From contig NW_022098026.1 of the NCBI RefSeq assembly GCF_002288925.2, forward strand, positions 23,115,729-23,179,728: 64,000 bases of DNA, in the 5' to 3' direction. Each line of letters starts with the position of its first letter. Position 1 is the stretch's first letter. Source of the stretch: Delphinapterus leucas. Its lineage: Eukaryota; Chordata; Mammalia; Artiodactyla; Monodontidae. The position numbers and the translations under genes are program-made. This document shows, in pieces, positions 1 through 12,100 of the stretch. The notes beneath the pieces were generated by a model. The model worked only from the letters and a program-made list of their open reading frames with translations. It was not told where the DNA came from and searched no databases.

Positions 1-3000
1 TGATATCTCACTGTAGTTTTGATTTGCTTTTTTCTAATGATTAGTGATGTTGAGCATTCTTTCATGTGTTTGTTGACAACCTGTATATCTTCTTTGGAGA
101 AATGGCTATTTAGGGCTTCTACCCAGTTTTGGATTGGGTTGTTTGTTTTGTTGATATTGAGTAGTATGAGCTGCTTGTAAATTTTGGAGATTAATCCTTT
201 GTCAGTTGCTTCATTTGCAAATATTTTCTCCCATTCTGAGGGTTGTCTTTTCGTCTTGTTTATGTTTTCCTTTGCTGTGCAAAAGCATTTAAGTTTCATG
301 AGGTACAACTTTTTATTTTTGTTTTTTTTTTCCATTTCTCTAGGAGGTGGGTCAAAAAGGATCTAGCTGTGATTTCTGTCATGGAGTGTCTGCCTATGTT
401 TTCTTCTAAGAGTTTTAAAGTCTCTGGCCTCACATTTAGGTCTTTAATACATTTTGAGTTTATTTTTTGTATGGTGTTAGGGAGTGTTCTAATTTCATTC
501 TTTTACGTGTAGCTGTCCAGTTTTCCCAGCACCACTTATTGAAGAGGCTGTCTTTTCTCCATTCTATATTCTTTCCTCCTGTATCAAAAATAAGGTGACC
601 ATAGGTGCGTGGGTTTAACTCTTGGCTTTCTGTCCTATTCCACTGATTTATATTTATGTTTTTGTGCCAGTACCGTACTGTCTTGATTACTGTAGCTTTG
701 TAGTGTAGTCTGAACTCCAGGAGCCTGATTCCTCTAGCTCTGTTTTTCTTTCTCCAGATTGCTTTGGCTATTCAGGCTCTTCAGTGTTTCCATACAAATT
801 GTGAAAAATGTCATTAGTAGTTTGATAGGGATCGCATTGAATCTGTAGATTGCTTTGGGTACTACAGTCCTTTCCACAATGTTGATTCTTCCAATCCAAG
901 AACATGGTATATCATTCCATCTGTTTGTATCTTCTTTCATTCTTTCATCAGTGTCTTATAGTTTTCTGCATACAGATCTTTTGTCTCCTTAGGTAGGTTT
1001 ATTCCTAGGTATTTTATTCTTTTTGTTGCAGTGGTAAATGGGAGTGTTTCCTTAATTTCACTTTCAGATTTTTCATCATTAGTGTATAGGAATGCAAGAG
1101 ATTTTTGTGCATTAATTTTGTATCCTGCTACTTTACCAAATTCATTGATTACCTCTTGCAGTTTTCTGGTAGCATCTTTAGGATTCCCTATGTGTAGCAT
1201 CATGTAATCTGCAAACAGTGACAGCTTTACTTCTTCTTTTCCAATTTGGATTCCTTTTATTTCTTTTTGTTCTCTTATTGCTGTGGCTAAAACTTCCAAA
1301 ACTGTGTGGAAAAATAGGGGTGAGAGTGGGCAACCGTCTCTTCTTCCTGATCTTAGAGGAAACGGTTTCAATTTTTCACCATAGAGAACGATGTTGGCTG
1401 TGGGTTTGTCATATATAGCCTTTATTACGTTCAGGTAAGTTCCCTGTATGCCTACCTTCTGGAGCGTTTTTTAAGAACAATCGGTGTTGAATTATGTCAA
1501 AAGCTTTTCCCACATCTATTGAGATGATCATATGGTTTTTATCCTTTGATTTCTTAATATAGTGTATCTCATTGATTGGTTTGTGTCTATTGTAGAATCC
1601 TTGCATTCCTGGGATAAATCCCAATTAATCATGGGGTATGATCCTTTTCATGTGCTGTTGGATTCTGCTTCTTAGTATTTAGTTGAGGATTTTTCCATCT
1701 ATTTTCATCAGTGATATTGGCCTGTACTATTCTTTCTTTGTGATATCTTTGTCTGGTTTTGGTATCAGGGTGATGGTGGCCTCGTAGAAATAGTTTGGGA
1801 GTGTTCCTCCCTCTGCTATATTTTGGAAGAGTTTGAGAAGGATAGGTGTTAGCTCTTCTCTAAACGTTTGATAGAATTAGCCTGTGAAGCCATCTGGTCC
1901 TGGGCTTTTCTTTGTTGGAAGGTTTTTAATCACAGTCTCAACTTCAATGCTTCTGATTGATCTGTTTATATTTTCTATTTCTTCCTGGTTCAGTCTTAGA
2001 AGGTTGTGCTTTTCTAAGAATTTGTTTGTTTCTTCCAGGTTGTCCATTTTATTGGCATATAGTTGCTTGTAGTAATCTCTCATGATCCTTTGTATTTCTG
2101 CAGTGTCAGTTGTTACTTCTCCTTTTTCATTTCTAATTCTATTTATTTAAGTCTTCTCCCTTTTTATCTTGATGAGTCTGGATAATGGTTTATCAATTTT
2201 GTTTACCTTCTCTAAGAACCAGCTTTTAGTTTTATTGATTTTTGCTATTGTTTCCTTCATCTCTTTTTCATTATTTTTGGCCTGATTTTAATGATTTCTT
2301 TCCTTCTTCTAACTTTGGGGTTTTTTTGTTCTTCTTTCTCTAATTGCCTTAGGTGTAAGGTTAGGTGGTTTATTTGAGATGTGTCTTGTTTCTTGAGGTT
2401 GGATTCTATTGCTATAAACTTGCCTCTTAGAACTGCTTTTGCTGCATCTCATAGGTTTGAGCCGTTGTGTTTTCATTATCATTTGTGTCTACATATTTTT
2501 TGATTTGCTCTTTGATTTTTTCAGTGATCTCTCGGTCATTAAGTAGTGTATTGTTCAGCCTCCATGTGTTTGTATTTTTTACAGATTTTTTCCTGTAATT
2601 GATATGTAGGCTCATAGCGTTGTGGTCAGGAAAGATACTTGATATGATTTCAATTTTCTTAAAATTACCAAGGCTTGTTTTGTGACCCAAGATATGAACT
2701 ATTCTGGAGAATGTTCCATGAGCACTTGAGAAAAAAGTGTATTCTGTTGTGTTTGGATGGAATGTCCTATAAATATCAATTAAGTCTATCTTGTTTAATG
2801 TATCATTTAAAGCTTGTGTTTCCTTACTTATTTTCATTTTGGATTATCTGTCCACTGGTGAAAGTGGGGTATTAACGTCCCCAACTATGATTGTGCTATT
2901 GTTGATTTCCCAGTTTATGACTGTTAGCATTTGCCTTATATATTGAGGTGCTCCTATGTTGGGTGCATAAATATTTACAATTGTTATATCTTCTTCTTGG

Positions 3001-3308
3001 ATTGATCCCTTGATCATCATGCAGTGTTCTTCTTTGTCTCTTGCAACAGTCTTTGTTTTAAAGTCTATTTTGTCTGATATGAGAATTGCTACTCTAGCTT
3101 TCTTTTGATTTCCATTTGCATGGAATATCATTTTCCATCCCCTCTCTTTCAGTTGGTATGTGTCCCTAGGTCTGAAGTGGGTCTCTTGTAGATAGCATAT
3201 ATACAGGTCCTGTTTTTGTATCCATTCAGCTAGTCTATGTTTTTTGGTTGGAGCATTTAATCCATTTACATTTAAGGTAATTATCGATATGTATGCTCCT
3301 ATTACCAT
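1..3308 (-). pseudogene. L1 ORF2 remnant (endonuclease/reverse transcriptase), partial
   Basis: ORF2 encodes the L1 endonuclease and reverse transcriptase that carry out target-primed reverse transcription. The start is placed at the Met of MVIGAYISIITLNVNGLN (3308), the usual ORF2 N-terminus. The endonuclease domain shows LNVNGLN, LQETHFR and IVNIYAPN. GDFN has become GDVN, and SRIDHILGH has become SRIVHILGH, so the acidic residue of that catalytic motif is lost. In the reverse transcriptase, the [10 protein letters not shown] motif reads [10 protein letters not shown] and FADD reads FADY (near 1200-1215), removing a catalytic Asp. Stops and frameshifts split it into at least six reading frames. 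The distal C-terminal region is off the left edge. Confidence 0.92.
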
Positions 3309-3367
3309 TTTCTTAATTGTTTTGGGTTTGTTATTGTAGGCCTTTTCCTTCTCTTTTTTCTTCATGC

Positions 3368-4252
3368 CTAGAGAAGTTCCTTTAGCATTTGTTATAAAGC
3401 TGGTTTTGAGGTGCTGAATTCTCTTAGCTTTTGCTTGTCTGTAAAGGTTTTAATTTCTCCATTGAATTTGAATGAGATTTTTCTGGGTAATCTAGGTTTT
3501 AGGATTTTGCCTTTCATTACTTTAAATATATCCTGCCACTCCCTTCTGGCTTGCAGAGTTTCTGCTGAAAGATCAGTTGTAAACCTTATGGAGATTCCGT
3601 TGTATGTTACTTGTTGTTTTTCCCTTGCTGCTTTTAATATTTTGTCTTTGTAGTTAGTTTTTGATGGTTTAATTAATATTTGTCTTGCCATGTTTGTCCT
3701 TTGATTTATCCTGTATGGGACTCTCTGATCTTGCTGGACTTGATAGACTATTTCCTTTCCCATATTTGGGAAGTTTTCAACTGTAATCTCTTCAAATATT
3801 TTCTCAGTCCCTTTCTTTTTCTATTCTTCTTCTCGGACCCCTATAATTCGAATGTTGGTGTGTTTAATGTTGTCCCAGGCGTCTCTGAGACTGTCCTCAA
3901 TTTCTTTCATTCTTTTTTCTTTATTCTGCTCTGCAGTAGTTATTTCTGCTATTTTATCTTTCAGGTCACTTGTCAATTCTTCTGCCTCAGTTATTCTGCC
4001 ATTCATTCCTTTTAGAGAATTTTTAATTTCATTTATTGTGCTGTTCATCATTGTTTGCTCTTCAGTTCTTCTAGGTCCTTGTTAAACGTTTCTTGTATTT
4101 TCCCCACTCTATTTCCAAGATTTTGCATCATCTTTACTATCGTTACTCTGAATTCTTTTTCAGGAAGACTGCCTATTTCCTCTTCATTTGTTTGGTCTCA
4201 TGGAGTTTTTACCTTGCTCCTTCATCTGCTGCATATTTCTCTGTCATCTCAT
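3368..4252 (-). pseudogene. L1 ORF1 remnant (RNA-binding coiled-coil protein)
   Basis: ORF1 encodes the trimeric RNA-binding chaperone of the L1 RNP. The expected ATG is at 4252-4250, but the third codon is TGA, so translation would end at once. The coiled-coil segment is visible at 4051-3821 (EIKNSLKGMNGRITEAEE, then AEQNKEKRMKEIEDSLRD). The RRM and C-terminal domain are in another frame at 3763-3392 (RREWQDIFKVMKGK, then DKQKLREFSTSKPAL). The stop at 3370-3368 matches the other copies in the window. The ORF is frameshifted between the coiled coil and the C-terminal half. Confidence 0.9.
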
Positions 4253-6664
4253 TTTGCTTAACTTACTGTGTTTGAGGTCTCCTTTTCACAGGCTGCAGGT
4301 TCGTAGTTCCTGTTGTATTTGGTATCTGCCCCCAGTGGCTAAGGTTGTTTCAGTGGTTGTTTTGGCTTTCTGGTGGTCAGAACTAGTGTCTGTGTTTTGG
4401 TGGATGACAGTGGATCTTGTCTTTCTGATTGGCAGGACCACGTCCAGTGGTGTGTTTTGAGCTGTCTGTGACCTTATTTTGATTTTAAGCAACCTCTCTG
4501 CTAATGGGTGGGGTTATGCTCCTGTCTTGCTGCTGATTTGGCATAGTGTGTCCAGCACTGTAGTTTGCTGGATGTTGAGTGGAGCTGGGTCTTAGCATTG
4601 AGATGGAGATCTTTGGCAGAGCTTCACCATTTGATATTACATGGAGCTGGGAGGTCTCTGGTGTACCAGTGTCCTGAACTCAGCTCTCCCTCCTCTGAGG
4701 CTCAGGCCTGACACTGGCTTAGCACCAAGACCCTGTCAGCCACAAGGCTCAGAAGAAAAGGGAGAATGAAAGAAAGAAAAAAAATAAAATAAGTTATTAA
4801 AATAAAAACTAATTATTAAAAAAAAATTACAATGTAATAAAAAGAAGGAAGGAAAGAAGAGAGCAACCAAACCAAAAGATAAATCCACCAATGATAACAA
4901 GCTCTAAAAACTATACTAAAGAACAAAAACAAGAACAAAAATGACAGACAGAACGCTAGGACAAGCGACAAAAGCAAAGCTATAGAGATAAAATCACACA
5001 AAGAAGCATATACATACACATTTACAAAAAGAGAAAAAGGGAAAAAATACATATATCATTGCTCTCAAAGTCCACTGCCTCAATTTTGGGATGATTCATT
5101 GTCTATTCAGGTACTCCACAGATGCAGGGTACATCAAGTTGACTGTGGAGATTTAATCCACTGCTCCTGAGGCTGCTGGGAGTGATTTCCCTTTCACTTC
5201 TTTGTTCACACAGCTCCTGGGGTGCAGCTTTGGATTTGGCCCCATGTCTGCATGTACGTCACCTGAGGGCGTCTGTTCTTTGCTCAGACAGGACGGGGTT
5301 AAAGTGGCAACTGATTTGGGGGCTTTGGCTCACTCAGGCCGGGGGAGGGTTAGGTACGGAATGAGGGGAAAGCCTGCAGTGGCAGAGGCTGGCGTGACGT
5401 TGCAACAGCCTGAGGCGCACCATGTGTTTTCCCGGGGAAGTTGTCCCTGGATCACGGGACCCTGGCAGTGGTGCGTTGCATAGGCTCCCAGGAGGGGAGG
5501 TGTGGATAGTGACCTGTGCTTGTCCACAGGCTTCTTGGTGGCTGCAGCAGCAGTGTTCGTGTTTCATGCCTGTCTCTGGTGTCTGTGCTGATAGCCGTGG
5601 CCCACGCCCATCTCTGGAGCTTGTTTAGGTGGTGCTCTGAATCCCCTCTCCTCATGCACCTTGAAACAATGGTCTCTTGCCTCTTGGTCAGGTCCAGACT
5701 TTTCCCTGGATTCCTTCCCGGCTAGCGGTGGTGCACTAACCCCCTTCAGGCTGTGTTCAGGCAGCCGGCCCCAGTCCTCTCCCTGGGATCTGACCTCTGA
5801 AGCCCAAGCCTCAGCTCCCAGCTCTCACCTGTCCCTGCCAGCGAGTGAGCAGACAAGCCTCTCGGGCTGGTGAGTGCTGGTTGGCACCGATCCTCTGTGT
5901 GGGAATCTCTCCGCTTTGCCCCCCCCCACCCCTGTTGCTGTGCTCTCCTCCGTGCCTCCGAAGCTTCCCTCCCTGCCACCCACCATCTCCACCAGTGGAG
6001 GGGCTTCCTAGTGTGTGGAAACTTTTCCTTCTTCACAGCTCCCTCCCAGTGGTGCAGGTCCCGTCCCTATTTTTCTTCTTTTTTTTTTTTAAAAGCTTTT
6101 GCTTATCTGCTGGTGCCTGACTTACGTCCTCCTCTATGTGACAGAGGATGTCACAAGCCTGCATCTGACATTAATTAATTTATTTATTTTTGCTGTGTTA
6201 GGTCTTCGTTTCTGTGTGAGTGCTCTCTCTAGTTGTGGCAAGCGGGGGCCACTCTTCATTGCGGTGCATGGGCCTCTCACTATCGCAGCCTCTCTTGTTG
6301 TGGAGCACAGGCTCCAGACGTGCAGGCTCAGTAGCTGTGGCTCACAGGCCTAGTTGCTCCGTGGCATGTGGGATCCTCCCAGATCAGGGCTCGAACCCGT
6401 GTCCCCTGCATTAGCAGGCAGATTCTCAACCACTGCGCCACCAGGGAAGCCCCCATCCCTATTCTTTTGTCTCTGTTTCTTCTCTTTTCTTTTGCCCTAC
6501 CCAGGTACGTGGGGAGTTTCTTGCCTTTTGGGAAGTCTGAGGTCTTCTGTCAGCATTCAGTAGGTGTTCTGTAGGAGTTGTTCCACATGTAGATGTATTT
6601 CTGATGTATTTGTGGGGAGGAAGGTGATCTCCACATCCTACTCTTCTGCCACCTTGAAGTTCTC
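4253..6664 (-). promoter_or_regulatory. L1 5' UTR (internal promoter region), interrupted by a SINE
   Basis: About 2.0 kb of L1 5' UTR without the SINE. It has a GC-rich proximal half (about 5190-6060) and an A-rich stretch in the sense downstream half (about 4750-5050 on the plus strand). In L1s this region carries an internal RNA polymerase II promoter. Its GC richness comes from the element and does not mark a CpG island of a host gene. It is the only copy in the window with the full-length 5' UTR, so it is the reference for the deletion in the L1 at 33.5-39.5 kb. Promoter function today is not shown by the sequence. Confidence 0.75.
6078..6454 (-). mobile_element. CHR-type tRNA-derived SINE with extra 3' sequence
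   Basis: The SINE body is on the minus strand at about 6453 to 6170, with the head 'cttccctggtggcgcag', A and B box-like promoter, and an A/T-rich tail (aataaataaattaattaa). It does not end there. About 80 bp of unrelated sequence (6169-6091 in sense order) follows, ending in TTTT and a 12-bp poly(A) at 6090-6079. Target-site copies flank the whole unit: 'gtccctattttt' from 6063 and 'atccctattctt' from 6455. Both correspond to a single stretch of L1 5' UTR, so the insertion limits are well defined. Confidence 0.85.
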
Positions 6665-6675
6665 CACCCCAACAC

Positions 6676-7522
6676 CTGTTTTGATAAGACTTCAGCAAGC
6701 TCCTCTGCACTCCTCTGAATCGTTTTTTGATAACTAACTAGCCACCCACAAAACTCAGCAGGAACCCAGGAAAGAAGATGGGAAAAGAGGGAGACAACAA
6801 GAGACTCACCTGCACCTTTGTAAGAGCCTTTAAGAAATCACAAGCCTGGATTCTGGTTCTGTCACAGGTGCTCAGAAATAGTGGGTCCAGATTATGAACC
6901 ATTTCTGCCACTAGCAATACCAAGCAGGACCCTGTGGGGATCCTGGGCGCAAAAACCTTTGTCCCCCATTTCATGATCACAGAAAATAGTCTTTATTCAG
7001 CCTCCATTACGTTCCCTGAGCTCCAAGGGCAGGTGCAAACAGTTCCTAATTAGGGAAGGGGTCGGGGATGTGGAGACAAGGGAGGAACAGTCATGAAACA
7101 ATAGTGCAGACTTGGGTCAGGGTCCTGGTTCCTCTTCAAGGGCTAAACATAACAGTATCTATGAGCTGTTTTGCAGATACTGAAACCCCCACCAGGTAGG
7201 AGAAGTTAATGGTATGCAGCCCAAAAACACGTAGACCCCAAATCAGTTGAAACCAGAAGGTTGTTGATGATGACTCCTAATTACCTCACCAACCAACCAA
7301 TCAGAAGTATGTCCACGAGCTGATAACACCCTCCTCTTTGAACCATTACTATAAAACTCCTCACTATCCCTTCCACTTTGGGACACAAAGTTTTGAGGAC
7401 ATTAGCCCATTGTGTTCCCCTTTGCCTGGCAAAGCAATAGAGCTTTTCTGTTCTACTTCACCCTAAACTCTGACTCTGAGATTTAACTCAGTGTCAGAGT
7501 ACAGAGGTTGGATTCGGCTTCA
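6676..7522 (+). mobile_element. Solo LTR of an ERV-like element (family uncertain, MER21-like?)
   Basis: The segment has LTR-like layout: a block of promoter-like sequence with 'accaatcag' near 7295 and 'ataaaactcctcac' near 7350, then 'aagcaatagagctttt' near 7431 as a decayed polyadenylation signal, ending close to 'ttcggcttca' at 7522. I recall this pattern from ERVL/ERV1-type mammalian LTRs, but the family name is from memory. No internal gag, pol or env sequence is seen on either side, so this is a solo LTR. Its left limit next to the L1 5' end is approximate. Confidence 0.55.
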
Positions 7523-7969
7523 CTAGCCACTATGATCAGAGAAGAGAGAACTGCATTTTCATCTCCTGAGAGAGCCATAGCAGAAAGACCAGCTCAGAAT
7601 CACCAAATGGAGATGTGGTGGGGAATGTGAGTATTAGGAAATTAACCTGAAAAATACAGCATGCTTAATCCATTGGGTTGAATAAAAATAAAACTGTGAG
7701 GTGATGATTGGAGAATAAGGAATTGAATGAACCATGTGCTTCTTAAATGGGGTCGAGTTTGAAATGACCTTTGGGCATCTGCTATGTAGTAATTAAAGCC
7801 TCTTGGCCCCACTATTTTCCATCCATGGTTTCACTGACCAGTTCTATGCAGGCTTAAACCAGCTTCAAATAGTGTAACCTGACAGTCCTTCACTTCAGTC
7901 ACTACTTCCTGCCCCGGGCATCCCTCAGGAAACCACTAGGCACTCATTCATGTACAATAAAAGAGTTTA
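7523..7969. other. Unassigned spacer
   Basis: Single-copy-like sequence with no repeat family, ORF or RNA gene that I recognise. It ends at the target-site duplication of the following L1 (7970-7986). Confidence 0.5.
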
Positions 7970-8195
7970 AAAGAGCTAATGTCCCAGTCAGGAGAGGGGG
8001 GTCAACAGAGTGGGAGCTCACACCTCTCCATTCTCTGCTCCAAGAATAAAGCTTTCCTTTGCTTCAGAACTGAACTCAAAGGACACCAGGCAGGAGGACA
8101 CTTGTTGGGGTTGAACTCAAAAGGAGCAGAAGCAAGAAGAACTACAATCTTGCAGCCTGTGGAACAAAATCCACATTCACAGAAAGATAGAAAAC

Positions 8196-9120
8196 ATGAA
8201 AAGGCAGAGGAATATGTACCAGATGAAGGAACAAGATAAAACCCCAGAAAAAACAACTAAATGAAGTGGAGATACACAACCTTCCAGAAAAAGAGCTCAG
8301 AATAATGACAGTGATGATGATTCAGGACTTCAGAAAAAGAACAGAGGCAAAGATTGAGAAGATGCAAGAAATGTTTAACAAAGACATAGAAGAATTAAAG
8401 AACAAACACCTAGAAGAATTAAAGAACAAACAAACAAAGATGAACAATACAATAACTGAAATGAAAAATACACTATAAGGAATCAATAGCAGAATAACTG
8501 AGGCAGAAGTACGGATAAGTGACCAGGAAGAAAAAATGGTGGAAATCAATGCTGTGGAACAGAATAAAGAAAAAAGAATGAAAGAAATGAAGACAGCCTA
8601 AGAGACCTCTGGGACAACACTAAATGCACAAGCATTGGCATTATATGGGTCCCAGGAGGAGAAGAGAGAGAGAAAGGACCCAAGAAAATATTTGAAGAGA
8701 TTATAGTCAAAAACTTCCATAACATGAGAAAGGAAATAGCCACCCAAGTCCAGGAATTGCAGAGAGTACCAGGTAGGATGGAGAAAAGGAGAAACATGCC
8801 GAGACACACAGTAATCAAATTGACAAAAATTAAAGACAAAGAAAAATTATTGAAAGCAACGAGGGAAAAATGACAACATACAAGGGAACTCCCATAAAGT
8901 TAACAGCTGTTAACTCAGCAAAAACTCTACAAGCCAGAAGAGAGTGGCACAATATATTTGAAGTGATGAAAGGGAAGGACCTACAACCAAGATTACTCTA
9001 CCAGCAAGGAACTCATACAGATTCAACAGAGAAATCATAAGCTTTACAGACAAGCAAAAGCTAAGAGAATTCAGCACCACTAAACGAGCTCTACAACAAA
9101 GGATAAAGGAACTTCTCTAA
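8196..9120 (+). pseudogene. L1 ORF1 remnant
   Basis: The start is the ATG at 8196 (MKRQRNMYQMKEQDK). An extra A in a run of six near 8245 shifts the frame and leads to a stop; the next frame runs 8266-8478 (LPEKELRIMTVMMIQ, then a coiled coil rich in E and K). A near-duplicated segment, 'LEELKNKHLEELKNKQ', lengthens the coiled coil. The C-terminal part is recognisable to the stop at 9118-9120, where other copies also end. Several stops make it non-functional. Confidence 0.88.
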
Positions 9121-9178
9121 GTGGGAAACACAAGATAAGAAAAAGACCTACAAAAACAAACCCAAAACAATTAAGAAT

Positions 9179-12100
9179 ATGGTAATAGGAACATGCATAA
9201 AGGTAATTATGTTAAAGGTGAATGGATTAAATGCTCCACCCAAAAGACACAGGCTCGCTGAATGGAAACAAAAACAAGACCCATATATGCTGTCTACTAG
9301 AGACTCACTTCAGGCCTAGGGACACATAGAGACTAAAAGTGAGGGGATGGAAAAAGATATTCCATGTAAGTGGAAATCAAAAGAAAGCTGGAGTAGCAAT
9401 ACTCATATCAGATGAAATAGATTTTAAAATAAAGAATATTACAACAGACAAGGAAGGACACTACAGAATGATCAAGGGATCAATCCAAGAAGAAAATATA
9501 AAAATTATAAATATATATGCGCCAACACAGGCACACCTCAGTACATAAGGCAAATGCTAACAGCTATAAAATAGGAAATCGACAGTACCACAATAATAGT
9601 GGGAGAAGTTAACACCTCACTTACACCAATGGACAGATCATCCAGAGAGAAAATTAATAAGGAAACACAAGCTTTAAATGATGCAATAGACCAGACAGAT
9701 TTAACTAATGTATATAGGACATTCCAATGAAAAACAACAGAATACATTTCCTTCTCAGGTGCACACAGAACATTCTCCAGGATAAATCACATCTTGGGTC
9801 ACAAATCAAGCCTAAGTAAATTTAAGAAAATTGAAATCATATCAAGCATCTTTTCCAACCACAACGCTATGAGATTAGAAAACAATTACAGGGAAAAAAA
9901 ACGTAAAAAACACCAACACATGGAGGCTAAACAATACGTTACTAAATAATGAAGAGATCACTGAAGAAATCAAAGAGGAAATCAAAAAATACCTAGAGAC
10001 AAATGACAATGAAAACACGAAAATCCAAAACCTATGGGATGCAGCAAAAGCAGTTTTAAGAGAGAAGTTAATAGCAATACAATCCTACCTCAAGAAGCAA
10101 GAAAAATCTCAAATAAGCAATCTAACCTTACACCTAAAGGAACTAGAGAAAGAAGAACAAAAAAGTCCCACAGTTAGCAGAAGGAAAGAAATCATAAAGA
10201 TCAGATCAGCAATCAATGAAAAAGAAATGAAGGAAACAATAGCAACCATGAGTAAAACTAAAAGCTGGTTCTTTGAGAAGACAAAAAAATTGATAAACCA
10301 TTAGCCAGACTCATTAAGACAAACAGAGAGAAGACTCAACTCAACAGGATTAGAAATGAAAAAGGAGAAGTAACAACTGACCCTGAAGAAATACAAAGGA
10401 TCATGAGAGATTACTACAAGCAACTATATGCCAATAAAATGGACAACCTGGAAGAAATGGACAAATTTTAAGAAAAGCACAACCTTCTAGGACTGAACCA
10501 GGAAGAAATAGAAAATATAAACAGACAGATCACAAGCACTGAAATTGAAACTGTGATTAAAAATCTTCCAACAAAGAAAAGTCCAGGACCAGATGGCTTC
10601 ACGAGTGAATTCTATCAAACATTTAGAGAAGAGCTAACACCCATTCTTCGCAAACTCTCCCAAAAAATTGCAGAGCAAGGAACACTCACAAACTAATTCT
10701 ATGAGGCCACCATCACCCTGACACCGAAACAAGACAAAGATGTTACAAAAAATGAAAACTACAGGCCAATATCATGGACGAACATAGATGCAAAAAAGCT
10801 CAACAAAATACTAGCACACAGAATCCAACACATTAAAAGGATCATACACCATGATCAAGTGGGATTTATACCAGGGATGCAAGGATTCTTCAATATACAT
10901 AAATCAATCAATGTGATACACCATATCAAAAAACTGAAGAAGAAAAACCATATGATCATCTCAATAGGTGCAGAAAAAGCGTTTGACAAAATTCAACAGG
11001 CATTTATGATAAAAACTCTCCACAAAGTGGGCATAGAGGGAACTTACCTCTACATAATAATGGCCATGTATGACAAACCCAGAGCAAACATCATTCTCAA
11101 TAGTGTAAAACTGAAAATATTTCCTCTAAGATCAGGAACAAGACAAGGATGTCCACTCTCGCCATTGTTACTCAACCCAGTTTTGGAAGTCCTAGCCATA
11201 GCAATCAGAGAAGAAAAAGAAATAAAAGGAATACATATTGGAAAAGAAGAAGTAAAATGTCCCTCTTTGCAGATGACAGGATACTATACATAGATAATCC
11301 TAAAAATGCCACCAGAAAACTACTAGAGCTAATCAATGAATTTGGTAAAGTTGCAGGATACAAATGTAGTGAACAGAAATCTCTTGCATTCCTATAAACT
11401 AACAAGGAAATATCAGAAAGAGAAATTAAGGAAACAATCCCATTCACCATTGCAAAAAAAAAGAATAAAATACCTAGGAAAAAACCTACCTAAGGAGGTA
11501 AAAGACCTGTACTCAGAAAACTATAAGACACTGATGAAAGAAGTCAAAGATGACACAAACAGATGAAGAGATATACTATGTTCTTGGATTGGAAGAATCA
11601 ATATCGTGAAAACGATTATACTACCCAAATCAATCTACAGATTCAATGCAATCCCTATCAAATTACCAATGGGATTTTTTACAAAACTATAACAAGAAAC
11701 CTTAAAATCTGTATGGAGAGAAAAAAGACCCCGAATAGTGAAAGCAATCTTGAGGGGAAATAAACAGAGCTGGAGGAATCAGACTTCCTGACTTCAGAGT
11801 ATACTACAAAGCTACAGTAATCAAGACAATATGGTACTGGCACAAAAATAGAAATATAGATCAATGGAACAGGATTGAAAGCCCAGAGATAAACCCATGC
11901 ACCTATGATCAATTAATCTATGACAAAGGAGGCAAGGATATACAATGGAGAAAAGACAGTCTCTCCAATAAGTGGTGCAGGGAAAACTGGACAGCTACAT
12001 GTAAGAGAATGAAATTAGAACACTTCGTAACACCATACACAAAAATAAACTCAAAATGGATTAAAGACCTAAATGTAAGACCACATGCTTTAAAACTCTT

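Larger units (their letters stand above)
1..6664 (-). mobile_element. LINE-1 retrotransposon, 5' end complete, 3' end beyond window
   Basis: Read on the minus strand this is an L1: 5' UTR (6664 to about 4253), ORF1, then ORF2 running off the left edge. The 5' terminus at 6649-6664 has the same start as the L1 at 39.5 kb (gagnccttcaagrtgg-like), so the 5' end looks untruncated. The C-terminal part of ORF2 and the 3' UTR lie outside the window, so no target-site duplication can be tested. A CHR SINE is inserted in the 5' UTR at about 6078-6454. Stops, frameshifts and catalytic substitutions show the copy is inactive. Confidence 0.95.

Noticed and set aside
5182..6178. Cluster of overlapping 60-100 codon frames in a GC-rich area, resembling a CpG island with a gene start
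   Set aside because: The whole area is L1 5' UTR on the minus strand, colinear with the 5' UTR ends of the L1 at 33.5-39.5 kb; the frames carry no domain.
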